DNA of 64,000 nucleotides from Labia minor (GCA_963082975.1 OY720344.1:60726546-60790545); one strand, 5' to 3'. Shown: positions 47,778-59,494, counted from the first letter of the stretch. Numbers and translations are program-made. Notes: generated by a model not told the origin, from the letters alone.

Positions 47778-48469
47778 TATTTTATATTAAGTCTAAATAT
47801 AGAAACAAATTAAATGTAGAGCCGGATCTTAGATTAAAAGTTTCCAATATTAAGCCAGATATTGAGATTCTTGTTTCAAGAAAACAACTGCATACATCTC
47901 ATTAAATATGTAAGTTATATTTAATGAGATAGATGCAGTTATTTTTTAAAATATTTCTTATTTAATATTTTCTGAAAAAAATTATAAAATATTTATATGA
48001 ATTTAATGTAAGTACCCATTATAATTTGTGAGATTTGTTGCTATGACAATGTTTGTATTTTCTTTCTTCAATATTATAATTTCTAATAAAATGTGTTCTA
48101 CAATATGCAAAAAAATCGTTATTCACCAATCACTGTTAGAAATATTCATCATATATCCTTGTCCTTATGAGATCGTAAGCCAGAAATTAATTAATAAAAT
48201 GACGTAAAGTACCTAAAGTTGTGATGGGGGTCCGTCAAAAAAAATTTTTTCAAGTGGGGGTCCGTGGAGTACATAAGTTTAAGAACCTATGGTATAAATT
48301 ATTTATTAAAATAAAATAATTATAAAATAATTATATTTATTAAAATATTATACATATTATGCATTTATTTTATTTTAATAAATATTGTTCAGGCGCACCG
48401 ATTCACAATTCCCGATTCGATTCGATATAAATATATCGAATGGAGTCAATAATTCCATGAATCTATCAT

Positions 48470-48607
48470 TACGTGTCCAACTTTCGCATCATACACACAA
48501 CCTGCATTTTTAAACCAACACATGCATCTCTTGGGCATCTGCAGCGCCGAGTAATCTCTGAACTGCAAAAGTGTGCTTCAAGAGACTTCATCTCCGTGTC
48601 CCGGGCT
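48470..48607 (-). repeat. Repeat family Z, copy 1
   Basis: On the minus strand it begins CCCGGGACACGGAGATGAA and continues TCTTGAAGCACACTTTTGCA. The same order is seen on the plus strand at 54787-54875. Identity unknown. Confidence 0.65.
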
Positions 48608-49550
48608 TTAATAAATAAATTAATTAAGTGTAGTTGTTTGATAACAAATTATTACTTCCATCTTTTTACTTTCATATACGAGTAAATGTAAAGATTAATC
48701 ACAAATTAATTCTTTGGTACAAGGTACGTCAGATTTTAATTATTATATTGTAATAATGCATGCTACCATGCATCCCTATCTTTTAACACGTTCCCGCCGG
48801 CTCATGAGTGGTTGGTCCCATCGGAAGGCTTGAGCCACGATTTGAGCCACGAGTTAATTTGTATCTAGCGACGTGAACATAATCTCGACCATGTTTAAAT
48901 GCCATATATTGATACTATTATACTATACTATTACATATTATATATAATATTATTATATATAACAGGGGTGGCCACACTTGGTGTTACTTAGAATATTGAA
49001 TATAGAATATAGAACATATTGAAAAATCGAACAAATTGAATAAAACAAAAAAATATATTACTCTTCCAAAATTGATTTTATGCATTTATGTTAAGTAAAT
49101 GTTATTATTGAATAATAATTATTATATTATATTTATTAATAAATAATTTTTATTAATATGAGATTTGATAAATGTATATATATAAGATATAATTTTTACA
49201 AAAAGCATTGAAATCTTACAAAAAACCACTTCGTGGTAGAGGTTCCCCGCCAAGTTGTGAGCCCTAAAAAGTTAGGAAATCAAAAAAAAGGGCCCCGCAA
49301 AGTTGTCCTTCAAAAAAATTAGTGAAATCAAAGCTTGGCGGCCGCCAAGTTACTCACCTTACAATATTAATTGTTTTTAAAACAAAAATTTCCTGAATAG
49401 TGTATTTAATTGCATTTCCAATAAAACTTTTTCAAATAGTGGTAGTACCTCCCACATTACCACAGAGTATTTGCAACTCCCACTACAAAAAAGAAACGGA
49501 ATGGTATCTCCATATCTCCATGAATTTAACAAAACAAAATTTTAAAAAGA

Positions 49551-49600
49551 TGAAGTTAGTTACAAATTAAATTAACTTTGACATTTTGTAACTAACTTCA
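49551..49600. repeat. Perfect 16-bp-stem hairpin
   Basis: TGAAGTTAGTTACAAA at 49551-49566 is exactly complementary to 49585-49600, with an 18-base loop. It could be a small MITE relic or a chance hairpin. Confidence 0.8.
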
Positions 49601-51089
49601 TATTGATACAGACATCACATATATACCACAGACCATATACATACATACATACATTCGACGGAAATTATATATATAGATGATAATAATAGTCAAATATTAG
49701 AAGTAAGAAAGAAATTTCCAAATACATTTAAAATATTTTTTATAGATAATTTTAAATTAATTTAAAAATATATTTATTTTATAAAATTCGATAATATTGT
49801 GTCCAAAAAGTATAGGTATATAAATTATTATAAATTTTGACATATTAAGATTGAAACAAATATAATTTCAATTTTATATTGGCTTCATAAATAATAATAA
49901 TGTAATTAAATATTTAATAATGTCATCTAACACTATAACAACATTATTACTTAAGTTGTCCAAGATTAATTAGTTAATTATAATATTTATTAAATATCAA
50001 AAATATATATATACGATTGCTGTCGAAGTATTAAAAATAAGAATAATAAAATGCATTCTATGTTAATTTTTTTTTACGATTTTGAACAGTAGTTAAGTTA
50101 ATTATCGAATGAGCTAACCTCTCCCCCCCCCTCTCCCCCCAAATAACCCGCATTCTCTATACCGACTTCTCTCTCTTTTCTACAAATCTTTAACATCTCT
50201 ATTCGAAACGAGATGCGATATAAATCTTAAAACAACGACGGCTATTAAAACAAGAATCCTTCAGAGCCAGATGACCTTTTTTTTATTTTTATTTTTTTAT
50301 TTTTTTATTTCAATCAATTTTTCTTTTACCGAGAGTATTTTTATTTTCTTTTTTAATAAAATGGAAAATATATATATTTCATGTCTCTCTCTCTCTCTCT
50401 TTTTATTCTTGAAGAAGACATTATTATTCCAAACCCTCTACTCTAACCCCCACACTCCTTTTATTCTTCTCCCATTCCATCTCTCTCCTCATACTCTTTT
50501 ACAATTCTTCCCCTTCAGTTCTTCTTATCCTTCACTCCCGATAATTCTAAGAGGAGCCAAGTTAATTGTATAATTAGTCAGAAGGGAATCATAAGGGCAC
50601 TTTCTCTTCAATAACTTTGTCCTATAAGAACATCTTGAGCGTAAGGGCGGTATTATTATTATTACTATTACTATTTCTACATCTTATTGAATCAACTTAT
50701 ATGCAATTTATTCAATTTTATTCCGTTCACTTTAATTCAATTTAAATTTATATTTAATGATATTAAATTTATTCTTATAATTTTTTCTACATTCTTGTAA
50801 TTTTAATTTATAGGCAAATTTGGCTATTATAAATTTAAATATAGAATTTTATAATAATGTATATTTTGCTCTTTTCAATTATTATTGTGATTATATAAAA
50901 TAATTTATGAGATTTAATAATAAATAAACAGAAGATAGCTATATATAAAAATAATATATTATGCCACTATCGTTTTATGTCAATATAATTAGTAGATTAA
51001 TTCTTGCTATCATATGAAAACATGAAATATAATTAATTTTACTATCTTGCCAGAGATCACAGATAGCGATCAGGAAAATTATCGATGTC

Positions 51090-52233
51090 GAGATTTTGAT
51101 GGTTTTATGTTTTGAAGGTTCTTGAGTCATTTTCACTAAGGTTGAGAAAAATGTCTGTGTGTGTGTGTTGACAAGATTACGCAAAAAGGGTTTGAGCTAG
51201 AATCATGAAATTTGGTATAAGGGCATTATTCAAAATTCGTAGTCTTCTATCAACTTTTGAGAAATGTAGCTCAGTCGGAAGAGGGCCATACCTACCACGT
51301 TTTCATTTTTACCGACCGACGATAGTAAGGGAGGTATTGTTTTCACACCAAATTTCACATGTGGAGATTTTTACATATCATGCATTTTCTTAACAGAAAA
51401 AAGTATTTTTAGCATGATGTCTGTCCGTCCGTATAGATGTGTACAGCCTGAACGGCTCAACGGATTTTGATGAAATTTGGTATATTTACTTAATGCATCA
51501 GTATGATGAATTGATCAACTTTTGGTGCAAATCGGGAAACCGGAAGTGGTAGTATTAGCGATCGACGATAGGAAGGTAAGGGTTATTTTCACACCAAATT
51601 TCACATGAGGAGATTTTTTACATATCACCACGAATCATGAACTTTGTATTGGTTTGATCCTCGAGAAAAATCATATTTATTAGTTTTTTCTTGATTTAAA
51701 ATTATATGACGTCATCCAGTCATTCATGACGTCACAGCCTGGACTTGCATATATATTATAAATAAAATAAAATTAAAAATATTTATGTTATATCCATGTT
51801 TTTTATTACATTAATAGATATATTAAAATTATTTGAAATTGTTTCTGTAGCTGGAAATTAATTTATTTCAAACCGTCGGTCGGTTCGGACCTAGCCACAG
51901 GTCAACTTATTTTCCTCTAAACTGACCGTAAAAATAAAGTTATATGTTTGATAGTTTTTCACATGATTAAAAATAATATAAAACTGCTATATATAGAATT
52001 TCAGTTTGATTGAATGGCTGAAAGTATCGGAATTAATTTTTTAACAAGTTGACTGCTAATCACTCGCCAGTACGTAACGTGATGCCATCGACAAAGAGCC
52101 AAACACGCGCTGGTTTAATAAATATTATTTATTAATTTTAATTTATAATTTAATTAATTAAATTTAATTTAAATATAATATATGCTAATTAATCCGAATC
52201 GAAATTGTGAGATCGTCGAGTGGAGACACTCTA
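51090..52233 (+). repeat. Interspersed repeat family A, copy 6 (long)
   Basis: One of the fullest copies. It runs from a leader (TTTTCACTAAGGTTGAG, TG repeat, ACAAGATTACGCAAAAAG) through ACCGACCGACGATAG, GTCTGTCCGTCC, GAACGGCTCAACGG and GGAAACCGGAAGTGG, two TGACGTCA sites, GTCGGTCGGTTCGGACC and AGAGCCAAACACGCGC to the GAGTGGAGACACTCTAG end. No coding frame of note. Fifty to several hundred bases of each block match copies at 4587, 14067, 58066 and 61383. Confidence 0.88.
51707..51734. promoter_or_regulatory. Pair of CRE-like TGACGTCA palindromes in family A
   Basis: TGACGTCA occurs at 51707-51714 and 51727-51734. This is the consensus for CREB/ATF-type bZIP proteins. The pair recurs at 61501-61508 and 61521-61528, and single sites occur in other copies. 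Function is untested; it may simply be part of the repeat. Confidence 0.5.
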
Positions 52234-53169
52234 GATTTTTTTTTAATCATTTAAAAATTAATTAAATATCTGAGTTGGTAAAATATTTCTTATTTTAATT
52301 TCATTATCAATAATAATAATAAATACTCGAATTTTATTTTTTTATATGTATTCATCAATTACAACCTATTGAAAAACAATATTTTTTATTTTTTTTTCTA
52401 CAGTGAGTAAATTATTTATTTTGTATAATTAAAATATAATATATGAATATATAATTATTTTTGGTATGTATATTCATAGATATTTTTGTTAGTGTTTATG
52501 TGTGTGTGGTTAATGACCTTTCATGAAGCGGATGATGATGATGAAAGATGCCTTCTTTATTAGTGCGGGAGGAATAGAGCGACTAATGAAAGGGCTATTT
52601 TAAAGGTTAATCTATTTCACTTACGTCTGCCTTAAAGTGTACACCTTCCCGGTGAATTCCCCACTGATAATGGACTATTTATTCTTCAAATAGAAATAGA
52701 GTGGGAGTTAAAGCAAGTAAAGAGAGAAAGAGAGAAGAGCATACTTGCTTCTACCTTCTTATTAACTCATTGGTAATAGCAAAAAAATGAACTGGTTTTT
52801 TAAAATATATTTTAAAAAATAATTTTTCTTTCTCCCATCAATTAGTTAATAAATAAATATAAATAAATAAATAAATATATCATTTTGTTGACATTATTTA
52901 AAAAACAAAGCAATGAAATATGATAGTAAGAAAACTTTTGATTCTAATCAATTTTCAATTCATTAATTTTTATCTTTAGAATTCGAATTTCGAAAAATTC
53001 TTATAAATTTTCGGTTCTCCTTTATGAGGACTCGATTACATTTACTTTTTTATTGACTTTTTTAGAAAGTCTTTTAATTATTAATTATTTAATCTTAAAT
53101 CTCAATGAACTTTATCAAGATCAGATCCCTCAACCTTAAATTCATCCAGATTATTTTAATTATATATAA
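52234..53169. other. AT-rich stretch, no gene seen
   Basis: A mixed block at 52490-52740 with GA-rich sequence is unidentified; the rest is A/T runs. Confidence 0.6.
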
Positions 53170-53450
53170 AAAGGTTTTAGTCTGCACATTGCTCAGAATT
53201 TAAAATTTTTTGCATTTCTTCGCATTTCATGACATTTAAAATCCAAAAGTGATTTTAGAATCTGTTTGTATGTCGGTATTGTGACGTTATAGACTCAAAA
53301 TTGGCTGAACCGATATTTATAAAATTACATCACAATATTCTTTTATACCTCTATTTGAAAATAGGCTATATATTATATCAAAATCTATTTAATAAGCGCA
53401 GAAATTAATTTTTAACCATTTTATATGTACATGTCATTCAGCGCCTTATT
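53170..53450. repeat. Interspersed repeat family B, copy 2
   Basis: Shares ordered blocks with 35570-35770 (GCACATTGCTCAGAATTTA, AATCCAAAAGTGATTTTAGA, CAGAAATTAATTTTTAA). No flanking LINE coding sequence here. Confidence 0.65.
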
Positions 53451-54194
53451 GATTCATTTCGGACAATGAATATAAAATTTATAATCCTAGAAATTTCCAT
53501 TCAAAGAATGTTTATAATATTTAAATTTTTATTTTATTTTCTAATAGTCAAATATCATTTCAATTATTTATTTATTCTAAAAGTTGGATTTATTGATTAT
53601 ATAAAAATTAGAATATGAGTTTTTAGACAAATGATATAAAGGATTTGTTTGAAATTTTATTTCATTTATATAATAAATATCTATTTTTAAATATTTTTTG
53701 CTCTGTACATTATTTATCTAATTCTCACAATATATTAAAATTGGAATTATTTATTAATTATTATTAATTATTTATGTCAACTTATTTAAAATTTGATATC
53801 TACATGTTGTCATTCAAAGTATATTTATATAATATTTATAATTTATTTTTTTTAATATTGGCCTTTTTAAATTATTTATAAACACTGAAAACATTCAACA
53901 TTATATGAATAAATAATTTTAATTTTGATTTCATAATTGGATTTTCATTTTCAAGTAAGTATATAAGATATTATTATGGGTGGAATCATAATATTATGAT
54001 ATATATATGAAGGGACACTTCTATAAGATAAATATAACATTTACAATAATAATATATAATTAATTTACTGATTAAATTAAAATATATTAAAAGAAAGAAC
54101 ACAAAAACGAATAAATGTTTTATCTAATATACTGATTGAACAGCTAATATGTAATATTTTATTATATTTACGGAGTCGCTGTATAATAAATTGA
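53451..54194. other. AT-rich stretch, no gene seen
   Basis: A/T-rich; nothing recognised. Confidence 0.6.
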
Positions 54195-54440
54195 TGACGT
54201 CATTTAATTCTCCTATATTTTGAATAAAGATAAATCTTCTAAACGTTGTGAAACAATTTCAAGTAATTTAAATGTATCTATTAATGAAATAAAAAACAAA
54301 TATGGATTTAATATAAATATTTTTAATTTTATTTAAAGAATAGATATATTTCTCACAGGCAGTGGCTGTGACGTCACATATATATATTTAAATTAAGTAA
54401 AAACTAATGAAGATGATTTTTCCCAGAGATGTGATCAATA
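54195..54440 (-). repeat. Family A fragment, copy 8
   Basis: Reverse orientation piece with TGACGTCA at 54195-54202 and 54369-54376 and the AAAAAACAAATATGGAT block. The following 54441-54545 contains AATCGTTAGAGCAGTTTTTG, a phrase of a different, unidentified repeat. Confidence 0.65.
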
Positions 54441-54744
54441 AAACTCAATTTTTCTTTATAAATACTATCTCTGATGTGAATTTCAAAAAAATCGTTAGAG
54501 CAGTTTTTGAGAACCCATTTACAAACAACATATATACAATTTTAGCTAGCATAAGAAGATAAGATTTAAAAAATGATTAAAATGATTAAAAAGGAGAATT
54601 TATTTAAAAATTAATATCCTTATTATTTTGAAATTTAAAGTTCAAAAATTTTATTTAGTAAATATAATATTATTTTTAATGTTTTTTTACTTTTTACTAC
54701 AATTACACCACTAATTTTTAATATATTATATGTACATTATATGT

Positions 54745-55609
54745 GCCACTCACAATCAGATGCCAAAGCGATTAACTCCACATCATGGCCCGGACACGGA
54801 GATGAACGGTCTTGAAACACACTTTTGCAATTTAGCAAACCCAGACGGCGCAGATTCCCAACATTTTGCACTATTATTTAAAATAGCTGTTTTGTTTCCA
54901 TTGATAAATTGTCAAGTTGATGGTTTGGTATTGCTAACCATTCCATTCGTTGTCTTTTCCCTGTTTCCACGAAACCTCACACTTCCCACGAGTCATATCT
55001 AAATATTTATTTATTCCCATCTCATCAAAAATGAGTGTAATATTTACTAAGCAAAGTAAAAAATTAAATACAATGTGTAACAAACATATATGTGAAAAGA
55101 TGTGTTTACTAGTGTTTACTCATTACATAATTTGTAAATAGTATTTTGTAATTTTAATTTATTTTCAAATAAATATTGTATATTACGTAAAACATTATTC
55201 GTTTGTTATAGATATGTAAATTACATAAAAGTATGTAGAATTTTCAGTTAAGTGAAAAATCATTTATTTGGATATAAAACCAACAAGCCCCCACCCCTTT
55301 TGTTAAAAAAAAAAATTTAAGGTTTAGCAACCGACAGATAGCGCAAAACGCCGTTTCAGAAAATTACATTGCATGTCGAGGTCTGTTAAGGGATGATCTG
55401 TGCTCCACATATAAACAAACAGAGAAAATGAAGCCTAAACCTCACAGTTGTATTAAATTCAGGGTCAATGATTACAGAAAAATGTACATTGCATTGCAAT
55501 ATTAAGATTATCAAGTTCATTATTCACTTCATATGTTGCAGATTACCTTACATTACATTACTAGCAAAATTTTAAAAATTGGAGTTAATCGGTTTGGCTT
55601 CTGAGTGGC
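54745..55609. mobile_element. MITE family M, copy 1, with nested insertion
   Basis: Ends are GCCACTCA...GCCAAAGCGATTAACTCC on the left and its approximate complement GGAGTTAATCGGTTTGGC...TGAGTGGC on the right. After removing the nested 619 bp and one 8-bp duplication, 238 bp remain, close to the 216-bp copy at 56036-56251. I could not see a convincing target duplication of the MITE itself. Confidence 0.75.
54784..55402. mobile_element. Nested insertion with 8-bp duplication CTCCACAT
   Basis: CTCCACAT occurs at 54776-54783 and 55403-55410; MITE copy 2 has it once at the matching point, so 619 bp were inserted. Ends are CATGGCCC and, read inward, CACAGATC, a poor inverted repeat. The left 90 bp belong to family Z. 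An 8-bp duplication is typical of hAT elements. A 90-codon frame at 54730-55002 crosses the junction and is not a real gene. Confidence 0.65.
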
Positions 55610-56035
55610 TCATATATATATATAATTGTTATTATTATTATTAGTGAATTAGTAGTTAATATTCAAATTGAATTGAATAAAAGTGAATATGTTAATTCCA
55701 ATTTGTTAATGTATATATATATATATATATATATGATTGGATTTATATTTTACGGTTATATTTAACTATTCACATTAATATTCAACGAATGGCTGTTTGG
55801 TTGTTGGTTCTGTTCGAATTTTGATTATCTTTGGTTCTTCTTTTAAATGAGTAACCAGACAAGACAAGCCCCAAGCTATAAACATCAATGATGATCATCA
55901 TCAATCGATGTTGCCTGACTAGTTTTACTGTACCAATATTATTTATTTAATTATCTTTGATTTCAAACATTTCTGTAGTTGATAAATGTCACTATTTTAT
56001 ATTTAATTTAAAAAATAGTTCTTGATTACAATTGA
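55610..56035. other. AT-rich spacer
   Basis: A/T-rich sequence with a TA run near 55711-55734; nothing recognised. Confidence 0.6.
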
Positions 56036-56251
56036 GCCACTCAGAAGCCAAAGCGATTAACTCCACATATAAACAAACTGAGAATGAAGCCTAAAGTTAA
56101 CATTTTGTATCGTTATTGATTACAGAAAAATGTATATTGCATTGCAATATTAAGTTCAATATTCATTTCATATGTTGCAGATTACATTACATTACAACAA
56201 AATTTTAAAAGTGTTAATTTTAAGAGTTAATCGGTTTGTCTTCTGAGTGGC
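56036..56251. mobile_element. MITE family M, copy 2 (216 bp)
   Basis: Inverted ends GCCACTCAGAAGCCAAAGCG and CGGTTTGTCTTCTGAGTGGC. The interior matches 55403-55609 closely (for example GATTACAGAAAAATGTA and TTCATATGTTGCAGATTAC). Confidence 0.8.
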
Positions 56252-57454
56252 TAAATTATAAACAGTATAAATTTATTTTTTTTTCAGAGATTAAATATAT
56301 AGAATTATTTTAATAAATATTGTTTAAATGTAGACAAATTAAAAAAGTGTAAATATTTCATTGTTTTATGTTTGATTTATAATATTTATAAAGGTATGTA
56401 ATTTTGGGATAAGATTGATCTGTCTAGACGAGAAATATATGAAAGACAGAATAAGTAATATAATGATAAATAATAAATAGTATCAAAATTTATATATTTT
56501 CAATTTAAAGTTACATTATAAAAGAGACTTGTTATATAAAACCAAATTTTTTTATCAAAATTCTAACTTTTTTTAAAAAAATTTAAAATGATCAGTTAAA
56601 TTTTTTTTATCATTTTCAAAAAAATGAGATTATTAATTGGAATTATATTAGGTAAATAAATCCATAAAAGATTAAGAATGAATAATTTAAATTAAAATAA
56701 TTATATAAATAAATAATATTCTTTTAGAAAATAGTTAAAAAAATTTGTATTTAATTAACGTAGATGGCCAAGTTATTTTTTCCCAATTCCGGCACGTTAA
56801 AATAGATTAATTACTATTATTATTAATAATAATTATGTGATAGATGATGACTGTAGGGTGTGCTGTTAATATTTTTTTTAATGTTTCTAATAGATTTAAA
56901 CTGTCGGATGCTAAATAGATAATTAAAACAAAGAAAAATAAGAGCACCGCCGTTTTTTAATTCTCTCACTCTTTCTCTCTTTTGGTCCATTTTTCCTCCA
57001 GGCGGAATGTAACCTTCATCATTTTTAATTTTTTTTCGCTCTCACTCAACAACGTTTCCTCCCACAAATTTTTACATTGGTTCTCTTAAAATATAGGTAT
57101 TCCTATAAATAAAAAAAAAATAAGACTCACTCCATAATAGTCTGAATATTAATTTTCCAACTTCAATTTTAACTGGAATTAAGCTAATATATTATTAATT
57201 TTATAAATTATAAAATCTGACTAACCATTCTAAAATTTTCAAAAATGAAACTTAGTCTATCATAATGAATTATTATCAGTATTTCTAATGACTTTCATTT
57301 TAACAATAATTATTAAATATTCACTTTAATTTATAGAATAATTTGAAAGTAAAATAGTAAAGGATTTATAAAATAAATATATGTATGTATGGAATCAATA
57401 TCTTTAAAGGAACAAATCCAAAATTAAACAATAATGATTAAGTTATTATTTCAT
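56252..57454. other. AT-rich stretch, no gene seen
   Basis: A/T-rich with a pyrimidine-rich patch near 56955-57065. Nothing recognised. Confidence 0.6.
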
Positions 57455-57535
57455 ACTAGCTACTTAGACCGCATTCGGCGATCTTTGCACCTAAACATGC
57501 GGGTCTGCCCCCTGTGTCCCGAACTGATTGTAGGT
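57455..57535 (-). repeat. LINE 3'-end-like fragment
   Basis: TACTAGCTACTTAGACCGC, then TTTGCACCTAAACATGCGGG and GCCCCCTGTGTCCC, aligning with the ends at 29767 and 59495. Only the terminal 80 bp is recognisable. Confidence 0.5.
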
Positions 57536-58065
57536 ATGTACAAAATATTTTTTTTCCATTTTAAAATTGAAAATTAATTTGTAAAATAATAACAACAGAA
57601 TTTATTATATCTAAAAAAGAATAATTAATTTTCAATTTTATTTCTTTTAAATTATTTTACAAGTTTATAAATAAAAATACATATAAATATAAATAGATAA
57701 ATAATAAATGAGTAATTAGATGTCCGCTAGAGGGTGATATAAATAGGTAGAGGCAAATATAAATATTTTACATATATTTAATGTTTTTTGATTCATTATA
57801 ATAAATTTAATCAAATAAAAATTTTCACTTTGTTAATTTATATAAATTTCAATTTAAACTGATTGTGAGTCATACGCTTTGCCAATACTCTGAATAATTT
57901 GTGTACAGAAATATGGAATGTTCTTAGAGAGATTTGATATAATTTTGTCCGATTTGTCCTAAATCTAAATTAGAAGAAAATTATAAATTGCCTCCTCTTC
58001 TAGCCCAATTCATTTACCCATCCATGTTGTATAAGGCATCTTAATTTCTTAACACTCCGTTTTTT
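57536..58065. other. AT-rich stretch, nothing recognised
   Basis: A/T-rich; no frame or repeat that I can name. Confidence 0.6.
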
Positions 58066-58690
58066 TACCGACCGACGATAGTAAGGGAGGTATTGTTTTC
58101 ACACCAAATTTCACATGCGGAGATTTTTACATATCTCCACGAATCATGCATTTTCTTAACAGAAAAAAGTATTTTTAGCATGATGTCTGTCCGCCCGTCC
58201 GTCCGTCCGTATAGATGTGTACAGCCTGAACGGCTCAACGGATTTTGATGAAATTTGGTATATTTACTTAATACATCAGTATGATGGATTGATCAACTTT
58301 TGGTGCAAATCCGGAAACCGGAAGTGGTAGTATTAGCGATAGACGATAGGAAGGAAAGGGTTATTTTCACACCAAATTTCACATGAGGAGATTTTTTTAT
58401 ATATCATCACGAATCATTCACTTTGCATTGGTTTTATACTCGAGAAAAATCATCTTTATTAGTTTATTCTTAATTAAAATTATATGACGTCATCCAGTCA
58501 TTCACAGCCTGGTCTTATATATATATTCTAAATAAAATAAAATTAAAAATATTTATGTTATATCCATATCTGTTTTTTATTACATTAATAGATATATTAA
58601 AATTATTTGAAATTGTTTCTGTAGCTGGAAATTAATTTATTTCAAACCGTCGGTCGGTTCGGACCTGGCCACAGGTCAACTTATTTTATT
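58066..58690 (+). repeat. Interspersed repeat family A, copy 7
   Basis: Starts ACCGACCGACGATAGTAAGG and closely follows 51310-51905, through TGACGTCA at 58485-58492 to GTCGGTCGGTTCGGACC. The leader and the GAGTGGAGACACTCC end are missing. Confidence 0.88.
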
Positions 58691-58829
58691 TATATAGAAG
58701 ATTATTTCAGAGAGAGAGATAGGTTATATGTTTATAAGTGTGTACCTGTGCTCTTCTAAGAAAGACAAGAAGATGTTAATGATGACGCTCATTCTTTTAA
58801 AGATTTGTTCACTGTTTTCGTGGTTTACC

Positions 58830-59183
58830 TAACTGTAGTGCAATAAGAGTTACCAAATACTATTATTAATAATTATTATCGCCATTTGTGTGCAACAATT
58901 CGAAAAAATCCCCGAATTGTATAAAAACAATCCATGGATTTTGAATCATTGCTCGTGATTAATTTTTGTTTCAGCTACTATATTCACCTGATTTGGCTCA
59001 TTGTATTTTTTACAGTTTACTATATTGAAGAAAAACATGAAAGAATGAAGATGTGGAACTATAGAAGTCATTCCAAAAAGTGTTTATCATAAGTCTTTCG
59101 AGGATTGGAAAAAGTGCTGTCACAAGTGTATTATATTTGAAGGGGATTACTTTCAAGGGGATAACATAAATATTGATGAATAA
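58830..59183 (+). pseudogene. Mariner transposase C-terminal relic
   Basis: Plus-strand remnants: LLYSPDLAHCIFY, the third catalytic aspartate box with the aspartate kept, at about 58975-59015; then, in a shifted frame, EVIPKSVYHKSFEDWKKCCH, and IIFEGDYFQGDNINIDE ending at the TAA at 59181-59183. This C-terminus differs from those of the other mariners in the window, making another lineage. No inverted repeats recognised; the N-terminal two thirds are absent. Confidence 0.75.
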
Positions 59184-59336
59184 GGAAATAAATATTTATT
59201 GATAAAAATAAAAAGTCACTTTACTTTTGATCCTTACTCGTATAAGATATTTCTAGGATGAGTGACCTACTCTCAATCATAATATTCCCAAATAAACACA
59301 TTCTCCAATTTTGAAATTTTAATATCAATATAAAAA

Positions 59337-59490
59337 AAATAAGCGGGAGTGTCCTCCCCTAGACTTTCCCGCATATAAATAGGTATAAAGAGTTTCGAAT
59401 GAATATTTAGAATGTGTAAACTTGGTATTGATAAAGAGCCAGTTCGTATTAGTTTATTGGTGTCAAATTTGATATTTGGTAACATTTATA
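59337..59490 (-). repeat. Family A terminal segment, second copy
   Basis: Reverse complement of 5337-5487 with few differences, including the GCGGGAGTGTCCTCCCC hairpin end at 59342-59358. Confidence 0.8.
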
Positions 59491-59494
59491 TATA

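Larger units (their letters stand above)
45112..47905 (+). pseudogene. hAT transposase interrupted by mariner (copy 2)
   Basis: The frame is open from ATG at 45112 through codon 578 (CTA at 46843-46845) and retains the BED finger, D203, D269 and the CEQAFSVL motif. The mariner then interrupts it at TA. As it stands the frame runs 12 codons into the mariner and stops at 46882-46884, giving a 590-residue product that lacks the last 41 native residues. Those residues are encoded after the mariner, ending at TAA 47903-47905. Codon 304 is TTA here, not the stop seen in copy 1. Loss of the C-terminus of the dimerisation domain probably inactivates it, but this is the less damaged of the two proteins. 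Confidence 0.94.
44042..48291 (+). mobile_element. hAT transposon, copy 2, carrying a nested mariner
   Basis: Perfect 8-bp duplication GTATAAAT (44034-44041 and 48292-48299) and the same ends as copy 1. Without the nested 932-bp mariner and its TA duplication it would be about 3.32 kb, like copy 1. Differences from copy 1 are a handful of substitutions and small indels, such as one fewer unit of a TTATATTTATA repeat before the start codon. The two copies therefore diverged recently. Confidence 0.96.
48300..51089. other. AT-rich stretch with one repeat fragment and one hairpin, no gene seen
   Basis: Contains the family Z fragment (48470-48607), a CAGGGGTGGCCACACTTGG phrase at 48964 like a hAT end but without a partner, a GGCGGCCGCC patch near 49337, (ACAT)n near 49636-49656, the hairpin at 49551-49600 and C/T-rich tracts at 50120-50520. 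Confidence 0.55.

Noticed and set aside
48964..49350. CAGGGGTGGCCACACTTGG as the left end of a hAT element
   Set aside because: No matching right end or 8-bp duplication found within reach; kept only as a note.
50271..50573. 100-codon frame rich in F, L and S
   Set aside because: Encoded by T-rich and CTCT-rich low-complexity DNA; no domain or plausible start context.
54730..55002. 90-codon plus-strand frame
   Set aside because: Crosses the junction between a MITE and its nested insertion, so it cannot be an ancestral gene.
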